64,000 nt of DNA from Clostridia bacterium (GCA_017541105.1 JAFXZS010000002.1:1-64000), one strand, 5' to 3'; shown: positions 1 through 7,223, numbered from the stretch's first letter. The notes: generated from the letters alone by a model not told the origin. A program made the numbers and translations.

Positions 1-2
1 CG

Positions 3-840
3 ATCGAAGCCCTGAACAAGGAGATCGGGGAAAAGCAGAAGGCCGCGGATGAACAGGCCGCAACGATCGAAGCCCTGAACAAGGAGATCGGGGAAAAGCA
101 GAAGGCCGCGGATGAACAGGCCGCAACGATCGAAGCCCTGAACAAGGAGATCGGGGAAAAGCAGAAGGCCGCGGATGAACAGGCTGCAACGATCGAAGCC
201 CTGAACAAGGAGATCGGGGAAAAGCAGAAAACAGTGGAAGAACAGGCCGCAGCGATCGAGGCCCTGAACAAGGATATCGGGGAAAAGCAGAAGGCCGCGG
301 AAGAACAGGCCGCAACGATCGAGGCCCTGAACAAGGATATCGAGGCAAAGCAGAAAACCGCGGAGAAACAAAACGCAACGATCACGGCCCTGAACCAGGA
401 AATTGAGGAAAAACAGAAAACCGCGGAGAAACAGGCTGCAACGATTACGGCGCTGAAACAGGACATCGAGGAGAAACAGAAAACGGCGGAGGAGCAGGCT
501 GCAGCAATCGCGGCCCTGAACACGGAAATCGAAGAAAAACAGAAAACGGCGGAGGAGCAGGCGGCGACGATCGTGACGCTGAACAAAGAAATTGAGGAGA
601 AACAAAAAACGGCGGATGAACAGGCTGCAGCGATCGCGGCCCTGAACGCGGGAATCGAGAAAAAGCAGAAAACGGCGGACGAACAGGCCGCGACAATTGC
701 GGTTCTGAACAAAACAATCGATGAGAAGCAGAAAGCTGCGGAGGAACAGGCTGCAGCGATCACGGCCCTGAACAAGGAAATCGAGACCAAACAGAAAACC
801 GCGGAGGAACAGACCGCAACGATCACAGCCTTAAATCAGG
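3..840 (+). repeat. 63-bp tandem repeat array within the coiled-coil gene
   Basis: Thirteen 63-bp units start at 3, 66, 129, 192, 255, 318 and so on to 759, with a degenerate unit at 822. The first three or four copies are nearly identical in DNA, while later copies drift at synonymous and conservative sites. The identical units at the window edge suggest recent expansion by slippage or unequal recombination, and the array continues to the left. Confidence 0.95.
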
Positions 841-1784
841 GAATCGGCGAGATGCAGGCTTCCGGAGAAAAGATGAAGGCGGAGAATGTGAAACTGTCGG
901 AAGAACTGACGGCCGGAGCGGAAAAGGTGGAAGAGCTGCAGACTAAAACGGACGAGTTGCAAGCTTTGGCAGACACTCTTCAGGCGGAGAACGAGGCGCT
1001 GAAGAAAAACGGAGACACCCTTCAGGCAGAAAACGAGACACTGAGGAAACAGGGAGAGGCGCTTCAGGAGAAGAACGATGCGCTGAAGACACAGAAAGAT
1101 CTCCTCCAGACAGAGAATGAAAAACTCAAAGCGGATGTGAAGGACCTCAATGAGATGGTTGCATCCAAAGACGAGAAAATCGCGCAGCTTTCCGAAACCG
1201 TGAATGAACGAAAAACGGAGCTGGAAACACTGACAGGCGAAAACATTACGCAGAAGGAAGGACTTGCTTTCAGCGAAGGAGAGAAGCAACAGCTCACGAA
1301 AGAAACGGAAATCCTCCGCGCCGAAATTGAAAAACTGAAAGAAACGATCAGCGATCGGGACAAAGAAATCAAAGCGCTGGAGCTTGCCGCGGCAAAGACG
1401 GAAAACGACATTTCCGGACTCAGACAGCAAATCACGGAGAAAGACCGGCAGATTCAGCAATTAACGGAGGAAGGAAAAGCGCAGCAGGAAGAAATCCAGG
1501 AACTGACCGCGGAGAAGGAAACACTCCTGGAACAGAATGAAAAGGAGTACGGGAAAGCGGTAGGATACTATGCTGTAACGAACGAGGATAAGGTGCGACT
1601 GCGGGAAAGGGATGACCTTGCGAGCTACCGGATCCGGGAATTGAAACAGGGCACAAGGGTCTACGTGACGAGGGAGATCGAGAACCAGAAAGGAGAGCAG
1701 TGGGCCGCTGTACAGGTCAATGGAGAAACCGGATATATCATGCTTCAGTTCCTGGACGCGGAGGATGAAGATAATGATGAGTGA
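3..1784 (+). CDS. Coiled-coil repeat protein with C-terminal SH3b domain (5' end outside window)
   Basis: The reading frame is open to the left edge, so the true start lies upstream. About 280 residues in the window consist of a 21-residue unit (consensus IEALNKEIGEKQKTAEEQAAT), exactly three heptads, so a long continuous coiled coil is predicted. A less regular Q/E/K-rich coil follows to about residue 510 of the visible part. The last 75 residues (GYYAVTNEDKVRLRERD... to VNGETGYIMLQFLD) look like a bacterial SH3 (SH3b) domain, which in other proteins binds cell-wall peptides. No signal peptide can be assessed. The likely role is an extended structural or surface-associated protein, but this is inference from architecture. 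A GTG at 234 is only an internal codon and not a credible start. Confidence 0.85.
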   Translation: MEALNKEIGEKQKAADEQAATIEALNKEIGEKQKAADEQAATIEALNKEIGEKQKAADEQAATIEALNKEIGEKQKTVEEQAAAIEALNKDIGEKQKAAEEQAATIEALNKDIEAKQKTAEKQNATITALNQEIEEKQKTAEKQAATITALKQDIEEKQKTAEEQAAAIAALNTEIEEKQKTAEEQAATIVTLNKEIEEKQKTADEQAAAIAALNAGIEKKQKTADEQAATIAVLNKTIDEKQKAAEEQAAAITALNKEIETKQKTAEEQTATITALNQGIGEMQASGEKMKAENVKLSEELTAGAEKVEELQTKTDELQALADTLQAENEALKKNGDTLQAENETLRKQGEALQEKNDALKTQKDLLQTENEKLKADVKDLNEMVASKDEKIAQLSETVNERKTELETLTGENITQKEGLAFSEGEKQQLTKETEILRAEIEKLKETISDRDKEIKALELAAAKTENDISGLRQQITEKDRQIQQLTEEGKAQQEEIQELTAEKETLLEQNEKEYGKAVGYYAVTNEDKVRLRERDDLASYRIRELKQGTRVYVTREIENQKGEQWAAVQVNGETGYIMLQFLDAEDEDNDE

Positions 1785-1842
1785 TCCGCTGACGACGGAG
1801 GAATGCGGGAAAATCGGTGAAAAACAAGAAAGAAAATTGTGC

Positions 1843-1871
1843 TGGACAAACCGAAAGTGCTTTGATATAAT
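1843..1871 (+). promoter_or_regulatory. Promoter of the tRNA-Thr/tRNA-Pro operon
   Basis: A TGGACA -35 box (1843-1848), a 17-bp spacer and a perfect TATAAT -10 box (1866-1871) sit 17 bp upstream of tRNA-Thr. No other promoter is visible between the two tRNAs, so they are probably one transcript. Confidence 0.75.
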
Positions 1872-1887
1872 ACCGGTTGCTGGTTGT

Positions 1888-1963
1888 GCCGATGTGGCTC
1901 AGTTGGTAGAGCAGCCGATTCGTAATCAGCAGGTCAGGGGTTCGAGTCCCCTCATCGGCTCCA
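1888..1963 (+). tRNA. tRNA-Thr (anticodon CGT), CCA encoded
   Basis: A full cloverleaf can be drawn: acceptor GCCGATG/CATCGGC, D-arm GCTC/GAGC, anticodon loop TTCGTAA (anticodon CGT, reads ACG), T-arm AGGGG TTCGAGT CCCCT, then TCCA. The anticodon stem GCCGA/TCAGC contains one C-A mismatch, which is unusual. Processing with the tRNA-Pro gene four bases downstream is likely. Confidence 0.93.
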
Positions 1964-1967
1964 GTAT

Positions 1968-2041
1968 CGAGGTGTAGCGCAGTTTGGTAGCGCGTTTGGT
2001 TCGGGACCAAAAGGCCGCGGGTTCGAATCCCGCCACTTCGA
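1968..2041 (+). tRNA. tRNA-Pro (anticodon CGG)
   Basis: Acceptor CGAGGTG pairs with CACTTCG. The D-arm is GCGC/GCGC, the anticodon stem TTTGG/CCAAA with loop TTCGGGA (anticodon CGG, G at position 37 as usual for tRNA-Pro), and the T-arm is GCGGG TTCGAAT CCCGC. The discriminator base is A and CCA is not encoded. Its 3' half (from the anticodon stem on) is repeated exactly at 15011-15062, which marks it as the probable integration site of the downstream island. Confidence 0.95.
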
Positions 2042-2046
2042 CTCCC
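1995..2046 (+). repeat. Left copy of 52-bp tRNA-Pro direct repeat (attL-like)
   Basis: These 52 bases, from the 5' side of the anticodon stem to five bases past the tRNA end, are identical to 15011-15062. The extent (anticodon arm through 3' end) is typical of attachment sites used by tyrosine integrases at tRNA genes. The tRNA stays intact on this side. Confidence 0.8.
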
Positions 2047-2081
2047 GGAAGCGTTGATTTCCCTACGCTTCCGGGTTTTTT
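2044..2081 (+). terminator. Rho-independent terminator of the tRNA operon
   Basis: The arms CCCGGAAGCGT and ACGCTTCCGGG form an 11-bp stem followed by six T. A second, weaker hairpin (GGCA/TGCC, then six T) follows at 2087-2106. Confidence 0.9.
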
Positions 2082-2107
2082 GTTTTTGGCAGATTTGCCG
2101 GTTTTTT

Positions 2108-2235
2108 CCGCTTTGCAACCTCCCGGGTTGCAGCGCGGCGGCAAGGCATCATTTCCCAGGTGCCAAATGGTCGCTTCCGGTTATTTCCGCAAATTTCCGG
2201 TTTTTTCCGGTTTGGAATTGTCCTATTTAAAATTT
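2108..2235 (+). repeat. Dispersed intergenic repeat, copy 1
   Basis: This copy contains the near-palindrome GCAACCTCCCGGGTTGC, then GCGGCAAGGCATC, then 10-bp phased units of the type TTATTTCCGC / AAATTTCCGG / TTTTTTCCGG, ending at GTCCTATTT. Related copies lie at 12593-12720 and 17674-17803, and a rearranged one at 14832-15010. Copies 1 and 3 both follow a tRNA-Pro 3' end plus a hairpin. No coding potential is evident. The function is unknown; the phasing suggests intrinsically bent DNA. Confidence 0.75.
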
Positions 2236-2365
2236 TTGCTGACCACAGGTAAACGTCAAAGCAAAAACATACCAGATTATCATACTTTTTATCATATCGT
2301 GTTATTGAATTATTTGCTTGAGTCAGGATAAAATTGAAGAAAGCCGGATGACATTGGAGGTATAT

Positions 2366-2989
2366 ATGTTATATTTGGGCAGCATTATCAGAGAATGTAG
2401 AATGAAAAGAGGACTTACGCAAGAGCAACTGGGGCAGGAATTGGGTGTATCAACGCAATCTATCAGCAGGTGGGAAAACAGCGCAACATATCCTGACATT
2501 ATGATGTTACCGGTAATTGCGGATTTTTTTGAGATTACAATTGATCAGTTAATGGGGCGAACAAGAGAATGTAAAGCTGAAGAGCGGGAAGCATTCTTTT
2601 CTGGGATTCAGCAATTATCAGTTGACGAAAAAATTAATAAACTTCGAGAGATGTTACAGACCTATCCCCAAGACATATATTTCATGTTCAGCCTTGCCAA
2701 TAACCTCAATCAAAAAGTAACAATGCAGGGAATCAGAGATACAAAAATGGAATTGGAAGTTGACATTCTGTGCCACAAGATACTTTGTTCTGATAATCCT
2801 GGAATGCAATGCGGAGCCTTGTATTTGCTGGCATTAATGGCTAACAGGCATGGAGATAAGGATGCTGCCATGAAATATGTCAATGATCTTCCGTCTATGT
2901 ATGTGGGAAGGGAGATCATGGCGGAAAAGATTTTGAACGGTTTGAATTCCAGACAGGCTATAGGGAAATTGCTAAACATTTGTGCATAA
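2366..2989 (+). CDS. XRE-family transcriptional regulator with helical C-terminal domain
   Basis: Residues 3-62 form a Cro/C1-type helix-turn-helix (LTQEQLGQELGVSTQSISRWE). The remaining 145 residues look helical and TPR-like and probably sense a signal or mediate oligomerisation. I chose the ATG at 2366 because GGAGG lies five bases upstream; the frame also extends to a TTG at 2318 without a ribosome binding site. The gene is visibly AT-richer than the flanking chromosome, consistent with transfer. It is the first gene of the island and could control it; no target is shown by the sequence. Confidence 0.85.
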   Translation: MLYLGSIIRECRMKRGLTQEQLGQELGVSTQSISRWENSATYPDIMMLPVIADFFEITIDQLMGRTRECKAEEREAFFSGIQQLSVDEKINKLREMLQTYPQDIYFMFSLANNLNQKVTMQGIRDTKMELEVDILCHKILCSDNPGMQCGALYLLALMANRHGDKDAAMKYVNDLPSMYVGREIMAEKILNGLNSRQAIGKLLNICA

Positions 2990-2993
2990 TTCT

Positions 2994-3066
2994 GCGTTGA
3001 ACCGGGCTTTTCGCGGAGGGAGAGCCATAAGTCACCAGCCTGTGGCATGAATGCCCGCCTGGTGAC
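2994..3066 (+). repeat. Island 3'-UTR repeat element, copy E1
   Basis: A conserved 5' part (GCGTTGAACCGGG, then GGAGAGCCATAAGTC) begins five bases after the XRE stop codon and leads into a hairpin with arms GTCACCAG/CTGGTGAC. The same conserved part heads E2 (4496) and E3 (12183), but the hairpin differs there. Confidence 0.6.
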
Positions 3067-3149
3067 GGAAAAGCAACAGAGCGTTGCTTGCAGAGTTCTT
3101 TGCTGTGGTTTATGATGCAGGTGAAATCAAACGACAGGGGGCTGAAACA

Positions 3150-3599
3150 ATGGCAACATGTGACATTCTGAAAGAGCTGAGGGAGAAACATAATCTGACC
3201 CAGGAGGAACTGGCGGAGCGGGTGCTTGTGACCCGGCAGGCTGTCAGTCGGTGGGAGACCGGGGAAACCCAGCCGAATACGGAAACGCTGAAACTTCTTT
3301 CCCGGGAATACAGTGTTTCCATCAATACCCTGCTGGGATCACCGCGGCAGCTGTTCTGCCAGTGCTGCGGGATGCCGCTGAGTGAAGATGAGAATATCAG
3401 CAGAGAACCGGACGGCTTTTTCAACGAAGATTACTGCAAGTGGTGCTATTCTGACGGAAAATATGCATACCCGACCAAAGATGCCTTACTTAATTTCTTG
3501 ATTGAACACATGCCGAACCCGGAAGGACTGGATGTTGAGGAGAGGCGCAAACAGTATGATGCCTGGCTTTCTCAGCTGAAGCACTGGAAGAAAGATTGA
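3150..3599 (+). CDS. XRE regulator fused to a zinc-ribbon domain
   Basis: Residues 5-62 are an XRE helix-turn-helix (LTQEELAERVLVTRQAVSRWE). Residues 70-100 carry FCQCCGMPL...EDYCKWCYSDG (C70, C73, C96, C99), matching the putative zinc-ribbon family PF12674. The combination is common in small Clostridial regulators that may sense metal or redox state. The start at 3150 follows AGGGGG by nine bases. The gene stands alone between hairpins and has higher GC than the XRE gene before it, so the two probably have different origins. Confidence 0.85.
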   Translation: MATCDILKELREKHNLTQEELAERVLVTRQAVSRWETGETQPNTETLKLLSREYSVSINTLLGSPRQLFCQCCGMPLSEDENISREPDGFFNEDYCKWCYSDGKYAYPTKDALLNFLIEHMPNPEGLDVEERRKQYDAWLSQLKHWKKD

Positions 3600-3612
3600 A
3601 CAAGACAGATTT

Positions 3613-3647
3613 GCCCGGCCACCATTGCGGCGGTCGGGCTCATTTTC
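3613..3647. terminator. Probable terminator between convergent genes
   Basis: An imperfect stem (GCCCGGCC with GGTCGGGC, one G-T pair) is followed by a T-rich stretch. It separates the zinc-ribbon regulator from the minus-strand gene ending at 3661. Confidence 0.45.
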
Positions 3648-3660
3648 TCTTTGGCGTTTA

Positions 3661-4140
3661 TTACTTCGCTTCGAACCCCTTGGAGGCCAGTTCCGCGATC
3701 AGTGCCGGGCTCTCCGGGCCGGTTAGCGTGCCTTCCCGGTCTACCAGGTAGTCGCCAATCTGATACCCCTGTGAAGGCATTCCAAGGTACCGTGCGCCAA
3801 TTCCGGTTATGGTGCTAATCACAGCCACCAACGTTTTCCGGTCCGCGCCGGTTACTCCGTACCGCTGCTCCATCATGGCCGTGGGCTCCTGTTTCACAGC
3901 CCTGTGCTGCCGTTCCCGTTCTGCCGGCCAGATCTCCGGCAGGATTCCTTCTTCAAACCAGATCTTGAAGGTGATTGCTCCGCCATCCTCCGGTACGTCA
4001 AACCGGAACCCGCAATATTCCAGATGCTTAATCTCTGCGGGGATCTCAATGTTCTTGTAGCGCTTGACCTCCCGATCATTAACCATGAAGCATACCGGTA
4101 CCGCGTCCCTCAGTTTCGCTGTCAGTTTTCCGCATTCCAT
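3661..4140 (-). CDS. Duplicated 159-aa island protein, copy A
   Basis: The function is unknown. The N-terminal half (1-75) contains CFMVNDREVKRYKN and GFRFDVPEDGGAITF, which looks beta-rich. The C-terminal half has TGADRKTLV (97-105), YLGMPSQGYQIGDY (118-131) and GTLTGP. That C-terminal pattern resembles small 'virulence-associated' proteins of Clostridial mobile islands, a recollection of family appearance and not a search result. I chose the ATG at 4140 because GGGAG lies ten bases upstream; an upstream in-frame start would read through the leader hairpin. A near-identical paralogue is at 9753-10232, and the leader is duplicated with it. Confidence 0.7.
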   Translation of the reverse strand: MECGKLTAKLRDAVPVCFMVNDREVKRYKNIEIPAEIKHLEYCGFRFDVPEDGGAITFKIWFEEGILPEIWPAERERQHRAVKQEPTAMMEQRYGVTGADRKTLVAVISTITGIGARYLGMPSQGYQIGDYLVDREGTLTGPESPALIAELASKGFEAK

Positions 4141-4146
4141 CTTTTT

Positions 4147-4199
4147 GTGTCTCCCTTCTTTATTGTGCCTTGCGGCTTGCTGACAGCTTACGGAGACAC
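4147..4199 (-). promoter_or_regulatory. Leader hairpin that would mask the Shine-Dalgarno of copy A
   Basis: On the minus strand GTGTCTCC (4199-4192) and GGAGACAC (4154-4147) form a perfect 8-bp inverted repeat enclosing about 37 bases. The GGGAG used as ribosome binding site lies in the 3' arm. The same structure is kept at 10239-10291. Confidence 0.45.
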
Positions 4200-4247
4200 G
4201 GGTGGAAAGCAAGGCCAGACGGGAAAGAAATTTTTACGCGGCACACC

Positions 4248-4430
4248 ATGCCTGGAGAAAAAAAGATATTCTTTTATGCGGGTGATGTGTGGATGGAACA
4301 GGAAGGCCAGAAGGTGTGCGATCAGGAGCACGAAGTATTGGATATTCACCTGTTTTGCGGTGCAAAGCTACACAGGTTTTTTGCTGAAAACGGAGAACCG
4401 TGGTCAGCCATATATATCGGGGAACAATAA
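4248..4430 (+). CDS. Possible small protein (60 aa), unrecognised
   Basis: The frame from MPGEKKIFFYAGDVW to WSAIYIGEQ reads like a genuine compact protein (alternating beta and polar residues, one Cys), but there is no ribosome binding site before the ATG at 4248. It lies between two duplicated cassettes and may be the 3' remnant of a longer gene. No family is recognised. Confidence 0.3.
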   Translation: MPGEKKIFFYAGDVWMEQEGQKVCDQEHEVLDIHLFCGAKLHRFFAENGEPWSAIYIGEQ

Positions 4431-4495
4431 TACATATCCTGTGCCAGGGATCGTGAGCAGGCCATGATTGCCGGGTGGAACGAGGGCCGAAAACC

Positions 4496-4580
4496 GCGTT
4501 GAACCGGGTTTTTGGTCGGGAGGGAGCCATAAGTCCCCATATACAAGAGAAAACGCCCGGTTGGTGGGCGTTTTTCGTCA
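4496..4580. repeat. Island 3'-UTR repeat element, copy E2, with bidirectional terminator
   Basis: It begins with GCGTTGAACCGGG, continues with GGAGCCATAAGTCCCC and ends in AAAACGCCC..GGGCGTTTTT (4550-4575), a hairpin with A-run and T-run that could terminate in both directions. It is about 85% identical by eye to E3 at 12183-12267, and both lie directly downstream of paralogous minus-strand genes. Confidence 0.7.
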
Positions 4581-4583
4581 TGC

Positions 4584-4823
4584 CTAATTGGCGATCCTTC
4601 GGAGGCTGAAAAGCAATTCACTATACAGATCAGCATCAATGAAGCCGTCCTGGAGCTGCCGTTGTTCCCATGAGGTAAGGAGCGTAAGCTCCACGTCTGG
4701 CCGGTTCGTAAACCGGACTATAATCTGCCCCTGTGCCTCTAATACCTGGCAGCGCGATTCCGGCACAGCCTTTTCAATATTGTTGGCCAGGGTGGTCAGC
4801 GTCATTGGAATTCTCTCGTTCAT
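4584..4823 (-). CDS. Small island protein (79 aa), paralogue of 12265-12501
   Basis: The sequence LTTLANNIEKAVPESRCQV...VRFTNRPDVELTLLT...LLFSLRRIAN has about 60% identity to the product of 12265-12501. The family is unknown; predicted alpha/beta, cytosolic. The ATG at 4823 overlaps the stop of the 45-aa gene upstream (ATGA), indicating translational coupling. The gene ends directly at the E2 terminator. Confidence 0.65.
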   Translation of the reverse strand: MNERIPMTLTTLANNIEKAVPESRCQVLEAQGQIIVRFTNRPDVELTLLTSWEQRQLQDGFIDADLYSELLFSLRRIAN

Positions 4824-4957
4824 GCTGTCCACATCTCATATGCCTTTGCGGTATCACTGACGATATCGTTATAGTTGATGGATTCACCCAACATTTCGTT
4901 GTCGAAGTAATAGGTGATTGTTTCCAAGCACTCATCAATGAAAACGTCCTGTGGCAT
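4820..4957 (-). CDS. Short upstream gene (45 aa) coupled to the 79-aa gene
   Basis: A minus-strand frame, MPQDVFIDECLETITYYFD to TAKAYEMWTA, ends in ATGA shared with the next start. Its composition is protein-like and acidic. Its present ATG lies exactly at the junction with IS256 sequence, so it is probably the 3' part of a longer gene cut by the insertion. No family is recognised. Confidence 0.5.
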   Translation of the reverse strand: MPQDVFIDECLETITYYFDNEMLGESINYNDIVSDTAKAYEMWTA

Positions 4958-5200
4958 GGTCGTCCATCTCAGCCTCCATCATTTCCTTGATGGTGCCGCC
5001 GAGAAGATCTTTCAGGGCTTCCTGGATGTCTGCAGCAGATTGAATGTCGTACTCCTGTAGCAAACCCTGAATGATATTCCGTTTTCCTTCGGTCATGGGT
5101 CCGGGTCTGAAGACTTCTTTTTTCTTGTTCGCCATTTTAACAGGCCTCCTATGATTGAATTTATCTTATCATAGAAGGCCTGTGGCTTTCACCTATTTAC
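4958..5200 (-). mobile_element. IS256-family remnant (5' end only)
   Basis: The minus strand reads the start of an IS256/mutator transposase: an N-terminus, then LLQEYDIQSAADIQEALKDL and GGTIKEMMEAEMDDH. It breaks off after the DDH where the family continues LGYE. Upstream lies a ribosome binding site and the AT-rich terminal sequence around 5155-5200. The DDE catalytic region is missing, so it cannot move by itself. Confidence 0.75.
4961..5135 (-). pseudogene. Truncated IS256-family transposase
   Basis: Only about 58 N-terminal residues remain, from the ATG at 5135 to EAEMDDH. The reading frame then enters unrelated sequence and stops. All three acidic catalytic residues lie in the missing part. 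Confidence 0.75.
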
Positions 5201-5377
5201 AGACTTTTTTTCACAAGCTCGCGAAGAGGAGCGGAGCGAAAAAACACCCCGGGCTCTTCTATTATTTTTTCATATACTTAATTTGCCAACCAGCCTATTC
5301 TTTGGCATGCTGTTGCAGCATCAGGGTCCCCATTACAAGCGGCTCCTATCATCCAATACGAAGAATTTTTATGTGGC
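5201..5377. other. Non-coding spacer
   Basis: I see no credible gene, tandem repeat or hairpin with T-run in this AT-rich spacer between the IS256 remnant and the zinc-finger protein gene. Confidence 0.4.
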
Positions 5378-6067
5378 TTATCCCATAGGAATTGGCCTTC
5401 CATTTTTTTTGAATTCATAAGGAACTCCTATAACAAGATGTTTGCTGAGTAAAATGCGTACGGCTACACTCTCATCAGATTCATTGTCATCTTTTGCATA
5501 TTGTTTTCTAATACTCCATATTTGCCCAAGTTGTCTATAACCACTAGCAAGGTTTTCTGCCAGTTCATTTAGTACTTTTTCATAAATATCTTTTAATGGA
5601 TCAGCATATTCTAAGAAGTCACCATCTGCATACTTGTAGAGACGCCTTTTTTCTTCAGTTGACAGATATACATCAACAGTATCTTTGAAGTATTCTCGGT
5701 TGTCTCCGTAAGGAAATTCACAATTGCCTGGGGTGAAGTCTATTGGTTTTGGTTCCGGCGACTTTTTCTTTGGCGGTTCTTTCTCAAGCAACTCAGGGTG
5801 AGCTTTATACATAGCATCTAAAAGCTCTCTTGCAATATATTCTTGCCGTTGCTTATCTTCTTCGGTCATGCTCTGAAGAGCTTTTTCTTTTTTGTCACGA
5901 TAAGTAGCATCAATTTTTTTGCGCAATTCTTCCTCTCTTCGAAGCTTTTCACTTTCTTCGCGTTTTTTTCTTTGCTGCTCACTTTTTACAGCCATATAAC
6001 ATGCTTTACAATATCCAGTTTGAGAATTGAAAAGCATAAATTTATTACAACGTCTACAGTTGGTCAT
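5378..6067 (-). CDS. Zinc-ribbon, lysine/glutamate-rich protein of unknown function (229 aa)
   Basis: Cys pairs C4-x2-C7 and C20-x2-C23 (NCRRC..GYCKAC) form a probable zinc ribbon. Residues 25-95 are a highly charged helix (KREESEKLRREEELRKK), and the C-terminal 130 residues look globular (IWSIRKQYAKDDNES...LLSKHLVIGVPYEF). The start at 6067 follows AAGGGGG by seven bases. The DNA is clearly AT-rich compared with the flanking chromosome, indicating recent transfer. A nucleic-acid-binding role is plausible from the zinc ribbon but not shown. Confidence 0.75.
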   Translation of the reverse strand: MTNCRRCNKFMLFNSQTGYCKACYMAVKSEQQRKKREESEKLRREEELRKKIDATYRDKKEKALQSMTEEDKQRQEYIARELLDAMYKAHPELLEKEPPKKKSPEPKPIDFTPGNCEFPYGDNREYFKDTVDVYLSTEEKRRLYKYADGDFLEYADPLKDIYEKVLNELAENLASGYRQLGQIWSIRKQYAKDDNESDESVAVRILLSKHLVIGVPYEFKKNGRPIPMG

Positions 6068-6193
6068 AATTTAACCCCCTTATTTTCAAGAATGTATTTT
6101 CTACAGTTTAGTTAGTGGAATGAGTATAACCTGTTTCAGGTTATAAGTCAATGTGAACACTTACTGTCATCTATCATGACAACGGTGATGAAT

Positions 6194-6418
6194 ATGGCTT
6201 ATGACCGCATTCGGGAGCTTCGTGAAGACCATGACTTGCGGCAGGTGGATGTAGCAAAAATGCTGAAAATGTCGCAAACTGGTTATTCAAAATATGAAAC
6301 CGGCGAGAACGACGTTCCGACAACCATGCTTATCGCTCTCGCCAGGTTCTATCATGTGAGTGTCGACTATCTTCTTCGGCTAACGGATACCCTCGAACCC
6401 CTTACCGGCAAGGAATAA
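6194..6418 (+). CDS. Small XRE-family regulator (74 aa)
   Basis: The whole protein is an XRE helix-turn-helix (RIRELREDHDLRQVDVAKML, MSQTGYSKYETGENDVP) ending in a typical VSVDYLLRLTD tail. The ATG at 6194 is preceded by GGTGA; ATGs at 6176 and 6188 are possible alternatives. It is divergent from the zinc-ribbon gene across about 125 bp and overlaps the 3' end of the resolvase remnant on the other strand. Confidence 0.8.
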   Translation: MAYDRIRELREDHDLRQVDVAKMLKMSQTGYSKYETGENDVPTTMLIALARFYHVSVDYLLRLTDTLEPLTGKE

Positions 6419-6822
6419 CGTTTTGCTTTATCAGACGATAGAAAGTTGACTTCTTGATAGACAGCTCATTCATCGCCTGAACAGCTGTTATCTCTCCTGA
6501 CTTCCAACGGGACACCACAGAGCTGAACAGTTTCTGGTTTATTTCAATACGTGGACGGCCGCCGGTGTAGATGCCGGCGTTTTTCTGTGCGGCAATACCT
6601 TCTTGCTGTCGTATCAGTATCTGTTCACGTTCCAGCTGTGCCAGAGCAGCCAGAACACTGACAAGAAACCGTCCGGTAGGAGTGGAAGTATCAATTTTCT
6701 CCTTCAGGCTTACCAGCGCAACCTGCTTCTTCTCCAGTTCGTCCAGAATATTCAGGAAGTCTCTGGTGCTACGTGCCAACCGGGAAATGGACTCTATCAT
6801 AAAAACAATTGTTTTGCCGGCA
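6402..6822 (-). pseudogene. 5'-truncated serine recombinase (resolvase/invertase family)
   Basis: The reading frame carries the second half of a resolvase: FMIESISRLARSTRDFLN, LVSLKEKIDTSTPTGRFL and ALAQLEREQI, then GRPRIE and a Hin-like helix-turn-helix at the C-terminus. The N-terminal 65 or so residues with the catalytic serine are missing. Homology stops at GKTIVF (about 6822), where the frame meets a stop. It is inactive as a recombinase, although the DNA-binding part could still be made. Confidence 0.85.
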
Positions 6823-6915
6823 GGTATTTATGAGGCAGGTGTGGATATTCCTGTTGGGAAGTATATATTAACTGATGCGGAGCATAATAGGGGTCGGTAT
6901 GGTTTAGGAACTTGA
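6823..6915 (+). pseudogene. Fragment of a secreted-type protein
   Basis: The plus-strand frame reads PAGIYEAGVDIPVGKYILTD and ends at TGA 6913-6915. The pattern 'IYE(A/V)GxDIPxGxY' is seen in repeated domains of extracellular lipoproteins of Bacillota. No start or signal peptide is present, so it is a displaced fragment abutting the resolvase remnant. Confidence 0.45.
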
Positions 6916-6933
6916 TTAATGAGGAATAAAAAG

Positions 6934-6963
6934 TTGTCCTGGCCACCTCAGTTTTGATATACT
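6934..6963 (+). promoter_or_regulatory. Promoter before the HsdR-like remnant
   Basis: TTGTCC (6934-6939) and TATACT (6958-6963) are spaced by 18 bp. GCCACCTC (about 6941) and GAGGTGGC (about 6992) form an 8-bp inverted repeat whose 3' arm is the ribosome binding site of the remnant. The promoter may now drive the membrane-protein/K+-channel operon downstream. Confidence 0.5.
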
Positions 6964-7001
6964 ATGTGGTAAGATAGTCAGTTTTTTACAGAGGTGGCAG
7001 G

Positions 7002-7180
7002 ATGGCTTCCAACTTCGAGTTTCTGAACCGGTACTGGCCGGTGCTTTATCAGGTCGGCAGCGCGGCCGAGAGTTATCTGTTCTCGGACGCGAATGCCTGT
7101 ATCTATAAGCTCGGTATGCTGGGTGAACGGGTCGTACAGGAGATATTCCTGTACGACCATCTGCCGTTTCCGAAGTATCG
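7002..7180 (+). pseudogene. N-terminal remnant of a type I restriction (HsdR-like) gene
   Basis: The first about 57 residues (MASNFEFLNRYWPVLYQVGS, SYLFSDANACIYKLGMLGER) match the N-terminus of HsdR-like DEAD-box proteins, in which this region precedes the nuclease/helicase part. After LYDHLPFP the similarity ends. The frame then runs by chance into the next gene, so a single long reading frame is seen. Confidence 0.65.
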
Positions 7181-7223
7181 TCAGTTTTTCCATAAAACCA
7201 ATCAGGACTGTTGGAGGGGAAAC

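Larger units (their letters stand above)
3661..4237 (-). repeat. Duplicated cassette (gene + leader), copy A
   Basis: About 575 bp covering the 159-aa gene and about 95 bp upstream are nearly identical to 9753-10327. Similarity stops abruptly after GGGAAAGAA and a short T-run in both copies, so the duplicated unit is defined on the upstream side. Confidence 0.85.

Noticed and set aside
3-840. Regular short repeats that could be mistaken for a CRISPR array
   Set aside because: The units are contiguous 63-bp copies without spacers, stay in frame and encode a heptad pattern, so this is a coding tandem repeat.
1738-2331. Several short open frames across the tRNA genes on both strands
   Set aside because: They translate tRNA and terminator sequence (for example GGIRTRGLLVPNQ), a classic artefact of tRNA genes.
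6402-6822. Functional resolvase that could excise the island
   Set aside because: The catalytic N-terminal third with the active-site serine is missing, and the frame has an upstream stop.
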